NCBI RefSeq assembly: GCF_035695185.1
Contig: NZ_DASSES010000126.1
Location: 1 to 22,480 of the forward strand
Direction of reading: 5' to 3'
From: Frateuria_A sp035695185
Lineage (GTDB): Bacteria; Pseudomonadota; Gammaproteobacteria; Xanthomonadales; Rhodanobacteraceae
Length of the DNA: 22,480 nt
Position 1 is the first letter of the stretch; every line of letters starts with the position of its first letter. The position numbers and the translations under genes are program-made. Positions 8,301-16,323 of this stretch are shown here, piece after piece. The notes under the pieces were generated by a model. It worked only from the letters and a program-made list of their open reading frames with translations, was not told the DNA's origin and ran no database searches.

Positions 8301-8455
8301 CGGCGGCGATGGCCACCGGCGTCGGCACCGACACGCAGCGGCCGTTCGCGCTGGTGATCGTCAGCGGGCTGTTCACGCGGCTGCTGATCAGCGTGTTCCT
8401 GATGCCGGCGCTGTACGCCGTGGTGGCGCGGCCGGGTGACCGGCTGGAGGTGTAG
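5336..8455 (+). CDS. RND efflux transporter, heavy-metal (CzcA/CusA) type
   Basis: This 1039-residue inner-membrane pump exports substrate by proton antiport. The layout is the RND one: a first membrane helix near residues 25-42, a large periplasmic loop, helices 2-6 from about 345, helix 7 near 540, a second periplasmic loop, and helices 8-12 up to the end. Family motifs are D-A-Y-P-D-L-S-P near the amino end, P-V-E-R-G-M-x-G-I-P, and in the fourth helix D-F-G-x3-D-A-A-x3-A-E-N. D407, D413 and E420 keep the spacing of the CzcA residues D402, D408 and E415 required for proton transport. CzcA has a glycine after the second aspartate; this protein has alanine. The CusA methionine triad is not evident. 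The start ATG 5336 overlaps the adaptor stop by four bases. The gene order C-B-A matches czcCBA, but the metal cannot be assigned. Confidence 0.92.
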   Translation: MSEHLPPMPPRSASLMNRLIGASLAQRFLVALLMLVLVGAGIRALERLPVDAYPDLSPPSVDIVTQWPGHTAEEVERLITVPVERGMTGIPRTTSTRSVSLYGLSDVTLNFAAGSDYAQDRQEVFNRLGDLELPEGTAPSVSPMSSPSGLIYRYVLESSDRTPTELKTFEDWVVEPQYRTVPGVADDSGFGGGTLQYQVLLDPLKLAGLGLTATQVQAALSANNANAGGGFYAQGGQFYYVRGEGRLRSLEDIGNVVLAVHDGKPVLVRDVGRVATGIAPRLGEFGYENQDDAVEGVISLRTGEKTQDVLKRVEAKTKELNERILPPDIKVHPFYDRSDLVALTVQVVRENLVRGMLLVVVVLIFFLYDVRAGLIVATTIPLALLFAFTCLDLQGASANLLSIGAIDFGILVDAAVVMAENIYRQIADREGESFDVIEVIRDAAAEVDRPLFYAVAVIVVSFLPIYVLSGPSGTLFKPMADTMVFALAGSLIVTLTLLPVLCSWLMRKGVRERRNAIFEAIKRAYARGLDLCLAHARGTIVATALLLGASLLLIPAIGAEFMPHLDEGALWVRATMPYTISFDESARITPQIRAILHSFPEVTTVASELGRPDDGTDATGFFNVEFYVALKPYDQWHGAYHDKDGLIAAINRKLAAFPGIIFNYTQPAEDAVDEAETGLKSALAVKVFGPDLATLEAKGKAIKHVLEHVRGIHDVTLVQELGQPSLSIVIDRAAIARYGLNVDDIDGLIQTAIGGDVATQVIQGEKQFDLVVRLDKPYRDGPEAIGDILVATPGGQQVPLRTLAQIRVTDGAAFIYRENDSRYIGVQFSVAGRDLAGAVEDAIAQVNRQVRLPQGYRADWGGEYSEYTASRTQLAVIVPLTLALIFLLLFTLYGNFKFPLITVAGVLLSAPVGGLLALWLTGTPFSVSSGIGFLALFGVSVQTAVVYISYVNELRRNGTPLAEAIREGAILRLRPIMMTALVAALGLLPAAMATGVGTDTQRPFALVIVSGLFTRLLISVFLMPALYAVVARPGDRLEV

Positions 8456-8462
8456 CCACCGC

Positions 8463-8468
8463 TACACT
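8463..8468 (+). promoter_or_regulatory. Candidate -10 element before the UbiC-like gene
   Basis: TACACT in GCTACACTTCC lies 29 bases before the start codon at 8498 and only 7 bases after the efflux pump stop. No good -35 is found at the usual distance. If it is real, the UbiC-like gene has its own promoter and is not just read through from the efflux operon. Confidence 0.22.
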
Positions 8469-8497
8469 TCCGGGCTGGTTGTCACACGGGAAGAGAC

Positions 8498-9205
8498 ATG
8501 CATCGCGACTCCATGCCAGGGCGAGCGACTTTCACGGTGCGGAGCGCGGGATGCCTGGCGGCACTGCTGCTCGGCATGCTGGTCCCGGCGGCCACCGTCG
8601 CTGCGGACTGGCCCGACACGCCACTGGCCCGCACCGAAGCGCTGGCCCTGCTGCAGACGCTCAACGCCGAGCTGCTGAGCCATCCGAGCGCCACGCTCAC
8701 GCTGGAGCGCTGGTGCGGATCGCACCGGTTGGCCGCCAAGCCCACGGTGGTCGCCCTGCGCGACCGCAAGGCGGGCAAGCCGTTGCCAGACGACCTGCGT
8801 CGCGCGCTCGGCATCGACGCCGGCACGCCCGTGCGCTACCGCCGCGTGCAGCTCGCCTGCGGCAACCGCGTGCTGTCCGAAGCCGACAACTGGTACCTGC
8901 CCGGACGCCTCACCACGGCGATGAACCAGTCGCTCGACCAGACCGATACGCCCTTCGGCAAGGTGGTCGCGCCGCTGCACTTCCGGCGCCACACGCTGTC
9001 CGCCCGGCTGCTGTGGTCGCCACTACCGGACGGCTGGGCGATGGACGGCCTGCCGCCCGCCGGCAAGCAGCGGCTCGTCTTGCCGCACCAGCTCCTGCAA
9101 CACCGTGCCCTGCTGGAGGATGAGCACGGCCACCCGTTCAGTGCACTGGTGGAAACCTACACCGACCAGGTGCTGGCGTTCCCGCCCCCAGCGGCCCGCG
9201 ACTAG
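8498..9205 (+). CDS. Predicted periplasmic chorismate-lyase-fold (UbiC-like) protein
   Basis: This 235-residue protein starts at ATG 8498 behind a GGGAAG ribosome site. Residues 1-36 are a clear Sec signal peptide ending V-A-A before D37, so the product should be exported. The mature part resembles chorismate pyruvate-lyase when aligned by eye to E. coli UbiC. Y-R-R-V-Q-L (114-119) matches L-R-E-V-V-L around catalytic R76. T-P-F-G (151-154) matches T-P-L-G. The segment ending L-V-E-T (217-220) matches L-T-E around catalytic E155, giving R116 and E219 as candidate active residues. The only two cysteines of the mature part, C73 and C121, could form a disulfide. True UbiC is cytoplasmic and feeds ubiquinone synthesis, so an exported version probably has another ligand. 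The recC gene starts 38 bases downstream. The fold assignment is from memory and of moderate certainty. Confidence 0.75.
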   Translation: MHRDSMPGRATFTVRSAGCLAALLLGMLVPAATVAADWPDTPLARTEALALLQTLNAELLSHPSATLTLERWCGSHRLAAKPTVVALRDRKAGKPLPDDLRRALGIDAGTPVRYRRVQLACGNRVLSEADNWYLPGRLTTAMNQSLDQTDTPFGKVVAPLHFRRHTLSARLLWSPLPDGWAMDGLPPAGKQRLVLPHQLLQHRALLEDEHGHPFSALVETYTDQVLAFPPPAARD

Positions 9206-9210
9206 CCCGC

Positions 9211-9231
9211 GCGTCGCCGGATCTGCGACGC
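9211..9231 (+). other. Hairpin between UbiC-like gene and recC
   Basis: GCGTCGC (9211-9217) and GCGACGC (9225-9231) form a perfect 7-base-pair stem with a 7-base loop, just after the UbiC-like stop and 12 bases before the recC start. There is no T run. It may weakly terminate or attenuate transcription, or limit ribosome access to recC, which has no visible ribosome site. Confidence 0.35.
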
Positions 9232-9239
9232 ACCGCCGC

Positions 9240-9245
9240 TATCAT
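9240..9245 (+). promoter_or_regulatory. recC: Candidate -10 element overlapping the recC start
   Basis: TATCAT in CGCTATCATGG overlaps the first ATG of recC. If it acts as a -10 box, the message would begin near the second ATG at 9253, giving a leaderless recC transcript. No -35 is visible, so this is only a suggestion. Confidence 0.18.
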
Positions 9246-12200
9246 GGCCGGCATGCCAGCCTTCTCCCCCGACGACCTGACCCGCGGACTCTCCGTGATC
9301 CGCGCCAGCCGGCTGGAGGCGCTGCTGGAGCCGCTGGTGGCGCTGCTCGACGCGGCGCCGCCGGCCAGCGTGCTGGCGCCGCAGACGGTGATCGCCGCGC
9401 ACCCGGGCATGCGCCAGTGGCTCTCCGGCGCGCTGGCCCGCGCGCGCGGGCCGGGCGGCATCGTCGCCAACCTCGACATCCGCCTGCCCAGCGCCTGGCT
9501 GGATGACCTGGCCCGCGCGGTGCTCGGTGAATCGGCGGTCGCCCTCGCACCGTACCGTCGCGAGCGGCTGCGCTGGCGCATCCACGAACTGCTCGACGGC
9601 ACCGACGACCCGCAACTGCGCGGCTACCTCGACGGTGGCGATCCGGCGCGCCGCCGCTACCAGCTCGCCGACCGCCTCGCGCGGCTGTACTCGCAGTACC
9701 TGGTCTACCGGCCCGACTGGCTCAGCGCCTGGCAGGCCGGCCGTGACGACGTGCCCGAGCGCAGCTTCCTCGCGCCGCTGTGGCGTGCCTTGCGCCGTGC
9801 CATCGACAAGCCGCACCGCGCCGAGGTGCTCGGCGGGCTCCTGCAGGCGCTGCAGCGCGAAGCGCCCGCCGGCCTGCCACGCGAACCGCTGCACGTGTTC
9901 GGCATCAGCCATCTGGCGCCGGCCGAGCTGGCCGTGCTCGCCGCGGTGGCCCGCCACCGGCTGGTAGTGCTCTACGTACCCGATCCGTGCCGCGAGTACT
10001 GGGCCGGCCTGCGCGGCGAGCGCGCGCAGCTGCGCGAGCTGGCCCGGCGCCTGGACGCGGGCGAACGCGAGGAGGGCTGGTTCCTCGAGCGCACGGGCCA
10101 TCCGCTGCTCGCCGAGTGGGGCCGCCTGGGCCAGCACTTCATGCTGGCGCTCTCGGGCCAGGCGGAAATCCGCCTCGACGTGCGCCACTGGCGCGACGAG
10201 GACGCGGGGCTGCCGACCGCACGCACGCTGCTGCACCGCCTGCAGGAAAGCATCCGCCAACTGGATCCGGCCCTGCTCCGGCCGGGACAGGGCGATGCGC
10301 TGCACGACCGCTCGCTGCGCGTGCACCTGTGCCACACCCGCCTGCGCGAACTGGAAGTGCTGCGCGACGTTCTGCTGCACGAGCTGGCCCTGGACCCCAC
10401 GCTGCATCCCTCCGACATGGTCGTCATGGCGCCGGACATCGGCGCCTACGTGCCGTTGCTGCCGGCGGTGTTCGGGGCGCCCGGCCGGGCGCAGGGGCCG
10501 CTGCCCTATCACCTGGCCGACGTGGCCGTGGCGCGCGTACACCCGCTGCTCGCCGCGTTCGATCGCCTGCTCGACACGCCACAATCGCGCCTGACCGCGC
10601 CGCAGGTACTCGACTTCCTGAAGACGCCGGCGATCGCCGCCGCCCTCGGCCTCGGCGAGACCGCGGTGGACCTGCTCGGCCAGTGGCTGGGCGAGGCACG
10701 CGTGGCCTGGGGCCTGGATGGCGACTGGCGCGAGGCCTTCGGCGTGCCCGGCATCGCGGAGTACACCTTTGCCTGGGGCATGGACCGGCTCGTTGCCGGC
10801 TACGTGATGGGTGAGGACGCGGTCGCGACGCTGCCCGATGGGGAGCTGTCCCCGGTCGCCGGCGCCCACGGTCCGCAGGCCGCCGCGCTCGGCGCACTCG
10901 ACCGGCTGCTGCAGGAACTGGCCGCCCTGCACCGTGACGCGTCGCAGGTGCGCACCGCCGCGGCCTGGGCCACGCGGCTGGAGGGCCTGCTCGATGCCCT
11001 GTTCCGCGTCGATGCGGGCGATCACGCCGGGCGCGAGGCTCTCGGCCTGCTGCGCCGGATGATCCGCGCGACGGTCGCCGAGACGCAGGACAGCGGTCTC
11101 GATCCGGCGCTGGACTTCACCGTCGTGCGCGAAGTGCTGCGCGAGCGCCTGGCGGCCACGCCCGAGCGCCAGCGCTTCCTGCTCGGCGGCATCACCTTCT
11201 GCGGGATGGTGCCCCAGCGCGCGATCCCGTTCCGCGTGATCGCCGTGCTGGGCCTGAACGATGGCGAATTCCCCCGCAGCGCCAGCGACGCCGGGCTGGA
11301 CCTGATGCTGCGCCATCCGCGCCTGGGCGACCGCGATGGGCGCAGCGACGACCGCTACCTGTTCCTCGAGACGGTGATGGCCGCCCGCGACGTGCTGCAT
11401 CTGTCCTGGCTCGGCGAGGGCGTGCGCGACGGCAAACCGCGCAATCCGGCTGCGCCGCTGGGCGAGCTGCTCGCCCTGCTCGACGCGCAGGCGGACCTGG
11501 TGGACCTGCCTGCCGATGCGGACGACAAGGCGCGCGCCGAGGATCCGGCCGCACCGGTGCGCCGCCCCTGGCGCGTGCGCCATCCGCTGCAGCCGTTCGA
11601 CGCGCGCTATTTCGACGGCAGCGACCAGCGGCTGTTTTCCTACCAGGCCGCGTTCGCCGAGATGGTGCCCGGCGGCCGCCGCGCGGGCTTTCTCGCCGAG
11701 GCCGGCACGCTCGAGGGCCTGCCGCTGGAGACGCCGGTACCGCTGCGCGAACTGCTGGCCTGGTACCGCGATCCGGCCAGGCAACTGCTGCGCAGCCGTC
11801 TGGACGTCCGTCTCGATGCGCTGGACGAGGACCGCCTGCGCGAAAGCGAGCCGCTCGAGGCGAAGTTCGAGGCGCTCGACCGGGTCGGTCGGCGCCTGCT
11901 GCTCGATGCGCTGGAGGCGGGGCTGGTGCTGCCGGAGCAGCCGCCGGCCTGGCTGCGCCTGACCGGCGTGCTGCCGCCGGGCCGCAGTGGCATGGCCGCG
12001 TGGGCCAGCGAACGCGAGCGCGCGCTGGCGCTGCTCCAGGTCGCCCGCGAGCACCCGGTGCTCGCCACCGGCCTGCCGCCGCGCGTACCGGTCGCCCTGG
12101 AAATGACGGTCGGCGATGCGCGGATCGAGGGCGAGCTCGCGCACGTGCACGAGCACGCCGGCACGCGCTGGGTGTTCGAGCTGTTCGTCGGCAAGCAGGA

Positions 12201-12693
12201 GGCGGATCTCGGCTTCCGCGAACGGCTGCCGCTGTTCATCGAATGGGCGCTGCTGCGCCTGCTCACGCCGGCCACGACGCCGGTGCGGCTGTGCCTGCTC
12301 GCCGAGGGTGAACATCCGTGGCAGGAGCGCATCAACGCGTGGGACGGGGCGCTGCTTGCCGCTTCGCCCGACCGACAGGTGGCCATGCGCGCCGAGCTGG
12401 AGGCGCGCCTTGGCGTGCTGCTCGAGCTCTGGCGTGACGCCCAACGCCAGCCGGCCCGCTACTTTCCACGTACCAGCTGGGCCGTGGCGCAGTGCCTGAG
12501 TGGCGGCAGGCCGCCGAGCCTGGCCGCCTGGCTCGGCAACGAGCGCACCCAGGGCGAGTGCGACTACGCGCCCGGCTATGCGCGGCTGCTGGCCGGCGAC
12601 GTGCGCTTCGAGCCGGGCCAGCCCGAATACGACGCGCTGGTCGAAACCGCCGCGCGGCTGGCGCGGCTGATCGACCTGGAAACGGCCGCATGA
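9244..12693 (+). CDS. recC: Exodeoxyribonuclease V subunit gamma (RecC)
   Basis: RecC is the scaffold and Chi-recognition subunit of RecBCD, which unwinds and degrades double-strand ends and loads RecA. The protein has 1149 residues; E. coli RecC has 1122. Like RecC it has helicase-like domains that lack a Walker A motif. Recognisable blocks are P-G-M-R-Q-W-L (54-60, compare P-G-M-A-Q-W-L in E. coli), L-D-I-R-L-P, V-M-A-P-D-I-x-x-Y (394-402), F-C-G-M-V-P-Q-R-A-I-P-F-R-V-I and L-G-L-N-D-G-E-F-P-R. The start is uncertain: ATG 9244 and ATG 9253 are both possible and neither has a clear ribosome site. The stop overlaps the recB start in ATGA (12690-12693). No ptrA gene lies between recC and recB, unlike E. 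coli. Confidence 0.95.
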   Translation: MAGMPAFSPDDLTRGLSVIRASRLEALLEPLVALLDAAPPASVLAPQTVIAAHPGMRQWLSGALARARGPGGIVANLDIRLPSAWLDDLARAVLGESAVALAPYRRERLRWRIHELLDGTDDPQLRGYLDGGDPARRRYQLADRLARLYSQYLVYRPDWLSAWQAGRDDVPERSFLAPLWRALRRAIDKPHRAEVLGGLLQALQREAPAGLPREPLHVFGISHLAPAELAVLAAVARHRLVVLYVPDPCREYWAGLRGERAQLRELARRLDAGEREEGWFLERTGHPLLAEWGRLGQHFMLALSGQAEIRLDVRHWRDEDAGLPTARTLLHRLQESIRQLDPALLRPGQGDALHDRSLRVHLCHTRLRELEVLRDVLLHELALDPTLHPSDMVVMAPDIGAYVPLLPAVFGAPGRAQGPLPYHLADVAVARVHPLLAAFDRLLDTPQSRLTAPQVLDFLKTPAIAAALGLGETAVDLLGQWLGEARVAWGLDGDWREAFGVPGIAEYTFAWGMDRLVAGYVMGEDAVATLPDGELSPVAGAHGPQAAALGALDRLLQELAALHRDASQVRTAAAWATRLEGLLDALFRVDAGDHAGREALGLLRRMIRATVAETQDSGLDPALDFTVVREVLRERLAATPERQRFLLGGITFCGMVPQRAIPFRVIAVLGLNDGEFPRSASDAGLDLMLRHPRLGDRDGRSDDRYLFLETVMAARDVLHLSWLGEGVRDGKPRNPAAPLGELLALLDAQADLVDLPADADDKARAEDPAAPVRRPWRVRHPLQPFDARYFDGSDQRLFSYQAAFAEMVPGGRRAGFLAEAGTLEGLPLETPVPLRELLAWYRDPARQLLRSRLDVRLDALDEDRLRESEPLEAKFEALDRVGRRLLLDALEAGLVLPEQPPAWLRLTGVLPPGRSGMAAWASERERALALLQVAREHPVLATGLPPRVPVALEMTVGDARIEGELAHVHEHAGTRWVFELFVGKQEADLGFRERLPLFIEWALLRLLTPATTPVRLCLLAEGEHPWQERINAWDGALLAASPDRQVAMRAELEARLGVLLELWRDAQRQPARYFPRTSWAVAQCLSGGRPPSLAAWLGNERTQGECDYAPGYARLLAGDVRFEPGQPEYDALVETAARLARLIDLETAA

Positions 12694-15600
12694 GTGCACC
12701 GCTGCGTGTGCACGACTGGAGCGACCTGCCGCTGGCGCATGCGCCGGGGCAGGGCGGGCGCTGCCTGATCGAGGCCAGCGCCGGCACCGGCAAGACCTGG
12801 ACCATCGCGGTGCTGTACCTGCGGCTGCTGCTGGAACAATCGCTGAGCCCGCGCCAGATCGTGGTGACGACCTTCACCGACGCGGCGGCGCAGGAATTGC
12901 GCGAGCGCCTGCGTGCGAAGCTGCGGGCCGCCGAACGGCTGGGGCAGGCGCCGGGTGCGCCAGCCACCGGGCCCGACGAGGCGTGGTTGCAGGCGCGCTG
13001 GGCCGAGGATCCCTCCTGCCTGGCGGCCGACATGCTGCGCCTGCGCCTGGCGCAGGCCGAGCTGGACCTCGCGCCGGTCGGCACGCTGCACGGGCTGTGC
13101 CGGCGCATCCTCACCGACTTTCCGTTCGAATGCGGCAGCGCGTTCCGGCTGGGCGAGCTGGTCCCTGGCCGTGCGCTCGACGACGAGCTGATCGAGGACC
13201 TGTGGCGGCGGCTGGTGCAGTCCGCCGGGGAACTGGCGGCCGGCGACCTGGCGTGGTGGCAGCAGGGCCTGGACGGGCTGCGCCGGGCCTTGCGCGCGGT
13301 GATGAAACCCGGCGTGCGCGTGCGGGTGGAGCCCGAGGAAGACGCCGCCGCGCTGATGCAGCCTTCGCATGCGCGGGCGATCCGCGAGTGGGTCGGTGAC
13401 GGGTCGCAGTTCAAGCGCAGCAACAGTGCCTTGCTGACCGCACTGCGCAAGCTGGCCGATTACCTCGAGGCGAACGATCGCTCGATCCCGTTCCCCGACC
13501 TGTCGGAGGCCCTCGACAGGCCGCTGGAGTCGCAGCTCAAGGCCGAATTCGTGGAAGACGCGCGCGCGAGCGGGATCGTGCCCTTCGCCCAGCACCTGTC
13601 GCGGGTGCTCGCCGACCCCGGCCTGCCGGCCCGCAGCGTGGCCCTCGCGGGCTATCGCGACGCCCTGCTGGCGCGCCGCGAGGAGCGCCTGCGCGAGCGC
13701 GGCCAGCTCACCTTCGATGCGCTGATCACGCAGGTCCACCAGGCGCTGGCCGCGCGCGGCGGCGTGCTGGCCGACCGCCTGTTCCGCGAATGGCCGGTCG
13801 CGCTGGTGGACGAGTTCCAGGATACCGACCAGCAGCAGTACGCCATCCTCGACCGCATCTACCGCGACGACGAGGGCGCCACGCGCGGGCGGCTGGTGAT
13901 GATCGGCGATCCCAAGCAGGCGATCTACCGCTTCCGCGGCGGCGACATCCACGCCTACCTGGCGGCCCGCCGGGGCATCGACGCGGAACTTCGCCTGGAT
14001 CGCAACTTCCGCTCCTCCCAGGCGCTGGTGCAGGGCTTCAACGAGCTTTACGCACTGGCCGGGCCCGCGCTCTCGCAGCAGGCCGGCGACGCCATCGCCT
14101 ACGAGCCGGTCAGTGCCGGGCGCGCCGCGAGGCCACTGTCCTGCCGGGGCGCGCCGGTCGAGCGGCCGCTCGCGCTGCACCTGTGCGCCGAGGTGCCGCC
14201 CAACAAGGATGCCCGCATCGCCTTCGCGCTGGACGCCTGCGCCAACCACGTCGCCGCATTGCTCGCGGGCGACTGGCAGATCGGCGACCAGCCGCTGCGC
14301 CCCGGCGACATCGCCGTCCTGCTGCCCACCAACGAGCACGTCGCCGGCCTGCGCGACCGCCTGCGCGAGCGCCAGGTGCCGTGTGTCGGCGCCAGCCGCA
14401 GCAGCGTGTTCGCCACGCCGCTGGCGCGCGAGCTGCAGATCGTGCTCTATGCGATCGACCAGCCGGGCGACGAAGGCGCGCTGCGCGCGGCATTGGCCAC
14501 CCGCCTGCTCGGCGTCGGCCTGGCCGAGCTGGCCGCACTGCGCGACTCGCCCGACGACTGGCTGCGGCACGAGCAGCGTTTCGCCCAATGGCACCGGCAA
14601 TGGCGCCAGGACGGCGTGCTGGCGGTGGTGCAGTCGCTGCTTCACCAGGCTGCGCCAGCGTTGTTGGCCACGCCCGAAGGCGAACGGGCGCTGACCGACC
14701 TGCGCCATCTGGGCGAACTGCTGCAGCAGGCCGAAGAAGACATCCCCGGCAGCGAGCAGTTGCTCGCCTGGCTGGCCGAGCAACGCGGCAGCGAGGGCGC
14801 AGCCAGCGACGACGCGGCCGAGGAGCAGCAGCTGCGCATCGAGTCCGACGCCCGCCGGGTGCGCCTGATGACCCTGCACGCCAGCAAGGGCCTGGAATTC
14901 CCGGTGGTCCTGCTGCCGCTGATGTGGGCGCAGGAGGGCCGCGAGGAAAAGCTGCCGCTGCGCCATGACCCGGCGACCGGCGGGCGCGAGCTGGTGCTCG
15001 GTGGTCCGGCCCATGCGGACGCCTGTGCCGAGGTCGCGCAGGAGGACCAGGACGAACGCTTCCGTGTGCTCTACGTCGCGCTGACCCGTGCCGAGCTGGC
15101 CTGCCACGTCTACGTGCTCGACCCGCGGCGGGCGACCAACGGCAGCGTCAAGCGGCCGCCGGCCGATCCTTCGCGCTCGGCACTCGACGCCACCGTCGAG
15201 CGGCTGCTCGCGGCAGGCGTGGCGAACGCGCAGCACCTGGCGTGGTTGCCTGACGACTGGTCGTGGCCCTACCCGGTCGCGCCGGATGCTCCGGCGGCGA
15301 CCGGCCGATTGCGCGAGGCGCTCGTAACGCCGGCGCCACGCCCGATGCAGCAACTGCACAGCTTCTCGACGCTGGCCCGGATCGAACGTGCCGTGCTGGA
15401 GGACGAGGCCGCCAGCGACGAAGCCGCGCCCAGCGCCGCGCCCGAGCCCGACGACCTCGCTGCCGACATGCTGCCCGCGCCCGCCGCGGATGATCCGGCG
15501 CTGCTTGCCCTGGCCGGCTGGCGCGGCGCCGAGTTCGGCAATGCGATGCACGCGGTGTTCGAACACCGCGAGGTCGGCGTGCCGGTCACCCGCCAGCACG

Positions 15601-16238
15601 CGCTGGTCGCCCGCTGCCTGCACGAGGCGGGCGTGCGCCACGGCGACGAACCGGCCGAGCTGCTGGTGCGCCGGCTGGCGGCGCGGGTGCAGGCCACGCT
15701 CGACGCACCACTCGCGCCGGGCCTGGTGCTCGGTGCGCTGCCGCGCTCCGCGTTGCGAGCGGAAATGGCATTCCACTACGTAGTCGACGCGGTCTCCCTG
15801 GATGCGCTGCGCGAGGCGTGCGCGCGGCATGGCGAACCCACGCTGGTGCCGCGGACGTCGCCCGGCATCCTGCGCGGCCTGATGACCGGCAAGATCGACC
15901 TGGTGTTCGAACACGCCGGCCGCTTCCACGTGCTCGACTACAAGAGCAACTGGCTGGGCGAGCGCCTGGACGCCTATGCACCCGAGCGCCTGCCGGCGGC
16001 GATGGATGCACACCATTACCGGTTCCAGGCACTGCTCTACACGGTGGCGCTGGATCGCCTGCTGCGCCAGCGCCTGTCCCGCTACCGCCGGGACACTCAC
16101 CTGGGCGAGGCGATCTATCTGTTCGTGCGCGCGGTCGGACTGGGGCCAGGGGCTGGCATCTGGACCCAGCGCTTCGACGACGCGCTGCTGGACGCGGTCG
16201 ATCGCGTGCTCGGCGCCTGCGTGGGAGAGCCCGCATGA
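12690..16238 (+). CDS. recB: Exodeoxyribonuclease V subunit beta (RecB)
   Basis: RecB is the 3'-5' helicase and the only nuclease of RecBCD; here it has 1182 residues. The superfamily 1 helicase motifs are complete: Walker A A-S-A-G-T-G-K-T (29-36), T-F-T-D-A-A-A-Q-E-L, V-G-T-L-H-G-L-C, Walker B V-D-E-F-Q-D-T (D374, E375), G-D-P-K-Q-A-I-Y-x-F-R-G-G-D, N-F-R-S, T-L-H-A-S-K-G-L-E-F (728-737) and V-A-L-T-R-A (796-801). The carboxy-terminal nuclease domain keeps all catalytic residues: H954, D1070, D1083 and K1085 in G-K-I-D-L-V-F and L-D-Y-K-S-N-W-L-G. These match E. coli H956, D1067, D1080 and K1082. The start ATG overlaps the recC stop by four bases. Nothing suggests loss of function. Confidence 0.97.
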   Translation: MSAPLRVHDWSDLPLAHAPGQGGRCLIEASAGTGKTWTIAVLYLRLLLEQSLSPRQIVVTTFTDAAAQELRERLRAKLRAAERLGQAPGAPATGPDEAWLQARWAEDPSCLAADMLRLRLAQAELDLAPVGTLHGLCRRILTDFPFECGSAFRLGELVPGRALDDELIEDLWRRLVQSAGELAAGDLAWWQQGLDGLRRALRAVMKPGVRVRVEPEEDAAALMQPSHARAIREWVGDGSQFKRSNSALLTALRKLADYLEANDRSIPFPDLSEALDRPLESQLKAEFVEDARASGIVPFAQHLSRVLADPGLPARSVALAGYRDALLARREERLRERGQLTFDALITQVHQALAARGGVLADRLFREWPVALVDEFQDTDQQQYAILDRIYRDDEGATRGRLVMIGDPKQAIYRFRGGDIHAYLAARRGIDAELRLDRNFRSSQALVQGFNELYALAGPALSQQAGDAIAYEPVSAGRAARPLSCRGAPVERPLALHLCAEVPPNKDARIAFALDACANHVAALLAGDWQIGDQPLRPGDIAVLLPTNEHVAGLRDRLRERQVPCVGASRSSVFATPLARELQIVLYAIDQPGDEGALRAALATRLLGVGLAELAALRDSPDDWLRHEQRFAQWHRQWRQDGVLAVVQSLLHQAAPALLATPEGERALTDLRHLGELLQQAEEDIPGSEQLLAWLAEQRGSEGAASDDAAEEQQLRIESDARRVRLMTLHASKGLEFPVVLLPLMWAQEGREEKLPLRHDPATGGRELVLGGPAHADACAEVAQEDQDERFRVLYVALTRAELACHVYVLDPRRATNGSVKRPPADPSRSALDATVERLLAAGVANAQHLAWLPDDWSWPYPVAPDAPAATGRLREALVTPAPRPMQQLHSFSTLARIERAVLEDEAASDEAAPSAAPEPDDLAADMLPAPAADDPALLALAGWRGAEFGNAMHAVFEHREVGVPVTRQHALVARCLHEAGVRHGDEPAELLVRRLAARVQATLDAPLAPGLVLGALPRSALRAEMAFHYVVDAVSLDALREACARHGEPTLVPRTSPGILRGLMTGKIDLVFEHAGRFHVLDYKSNWLGERLDAYAPERLPAAMDAHHYRFQALLYTVALDRLLRQRLSRYRRDTHLGEAIYLFVRAVGLGPGAGIWTQRFDDALLDAVDRVLGACVGEPA

Positions 16239-16276
16239 CCCGCTCGAGTCTGGTCGGAAAGCTCGCCGCAGCAGCG

Positions 16277-16300
16277 CCCTCTCCCCGGAGGGGGAGGGAG
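16277..16300. repeat. GC-rich hairpin repeat between recB and recD
   Basis: CCCTCTCCCC followed by GGA and GGGGGAGGG forms an imperfect hairpin whose best core is CTCCCC (16281-16286) with GGGGAG (16291-16296). It resembles the CCCTCTCCCGG-type hairpins at 19321 and 19411 and looks like a dispersed extragenic palindrome of the kind common in Xanthomonadales. It lies in the only gap of the recCBD operon, 24 bases before the recD start. Confidence 0.6.
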
Positions 16301-16323
16301 CGCGTGGCGCGGCGGAGGTTTGA

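Noticed and set aside
5336..8455. Copper/silver pump CusA
   Set aside because: The fourth-helix motif is D-F-G-x3-D-A-A and not of the CusA type, and no methionine-rich channel or CusF-like protein is evident.
9202..12699. Open frame of 1165 codons on the minus strand opposite recC
   Set aside because: It mirrors recC almost end to end. GC-rich codon use removes stops from the antisense frame. The protein is rich in R, Q, H, A and G, has no recognisable domain, and recC is certain.
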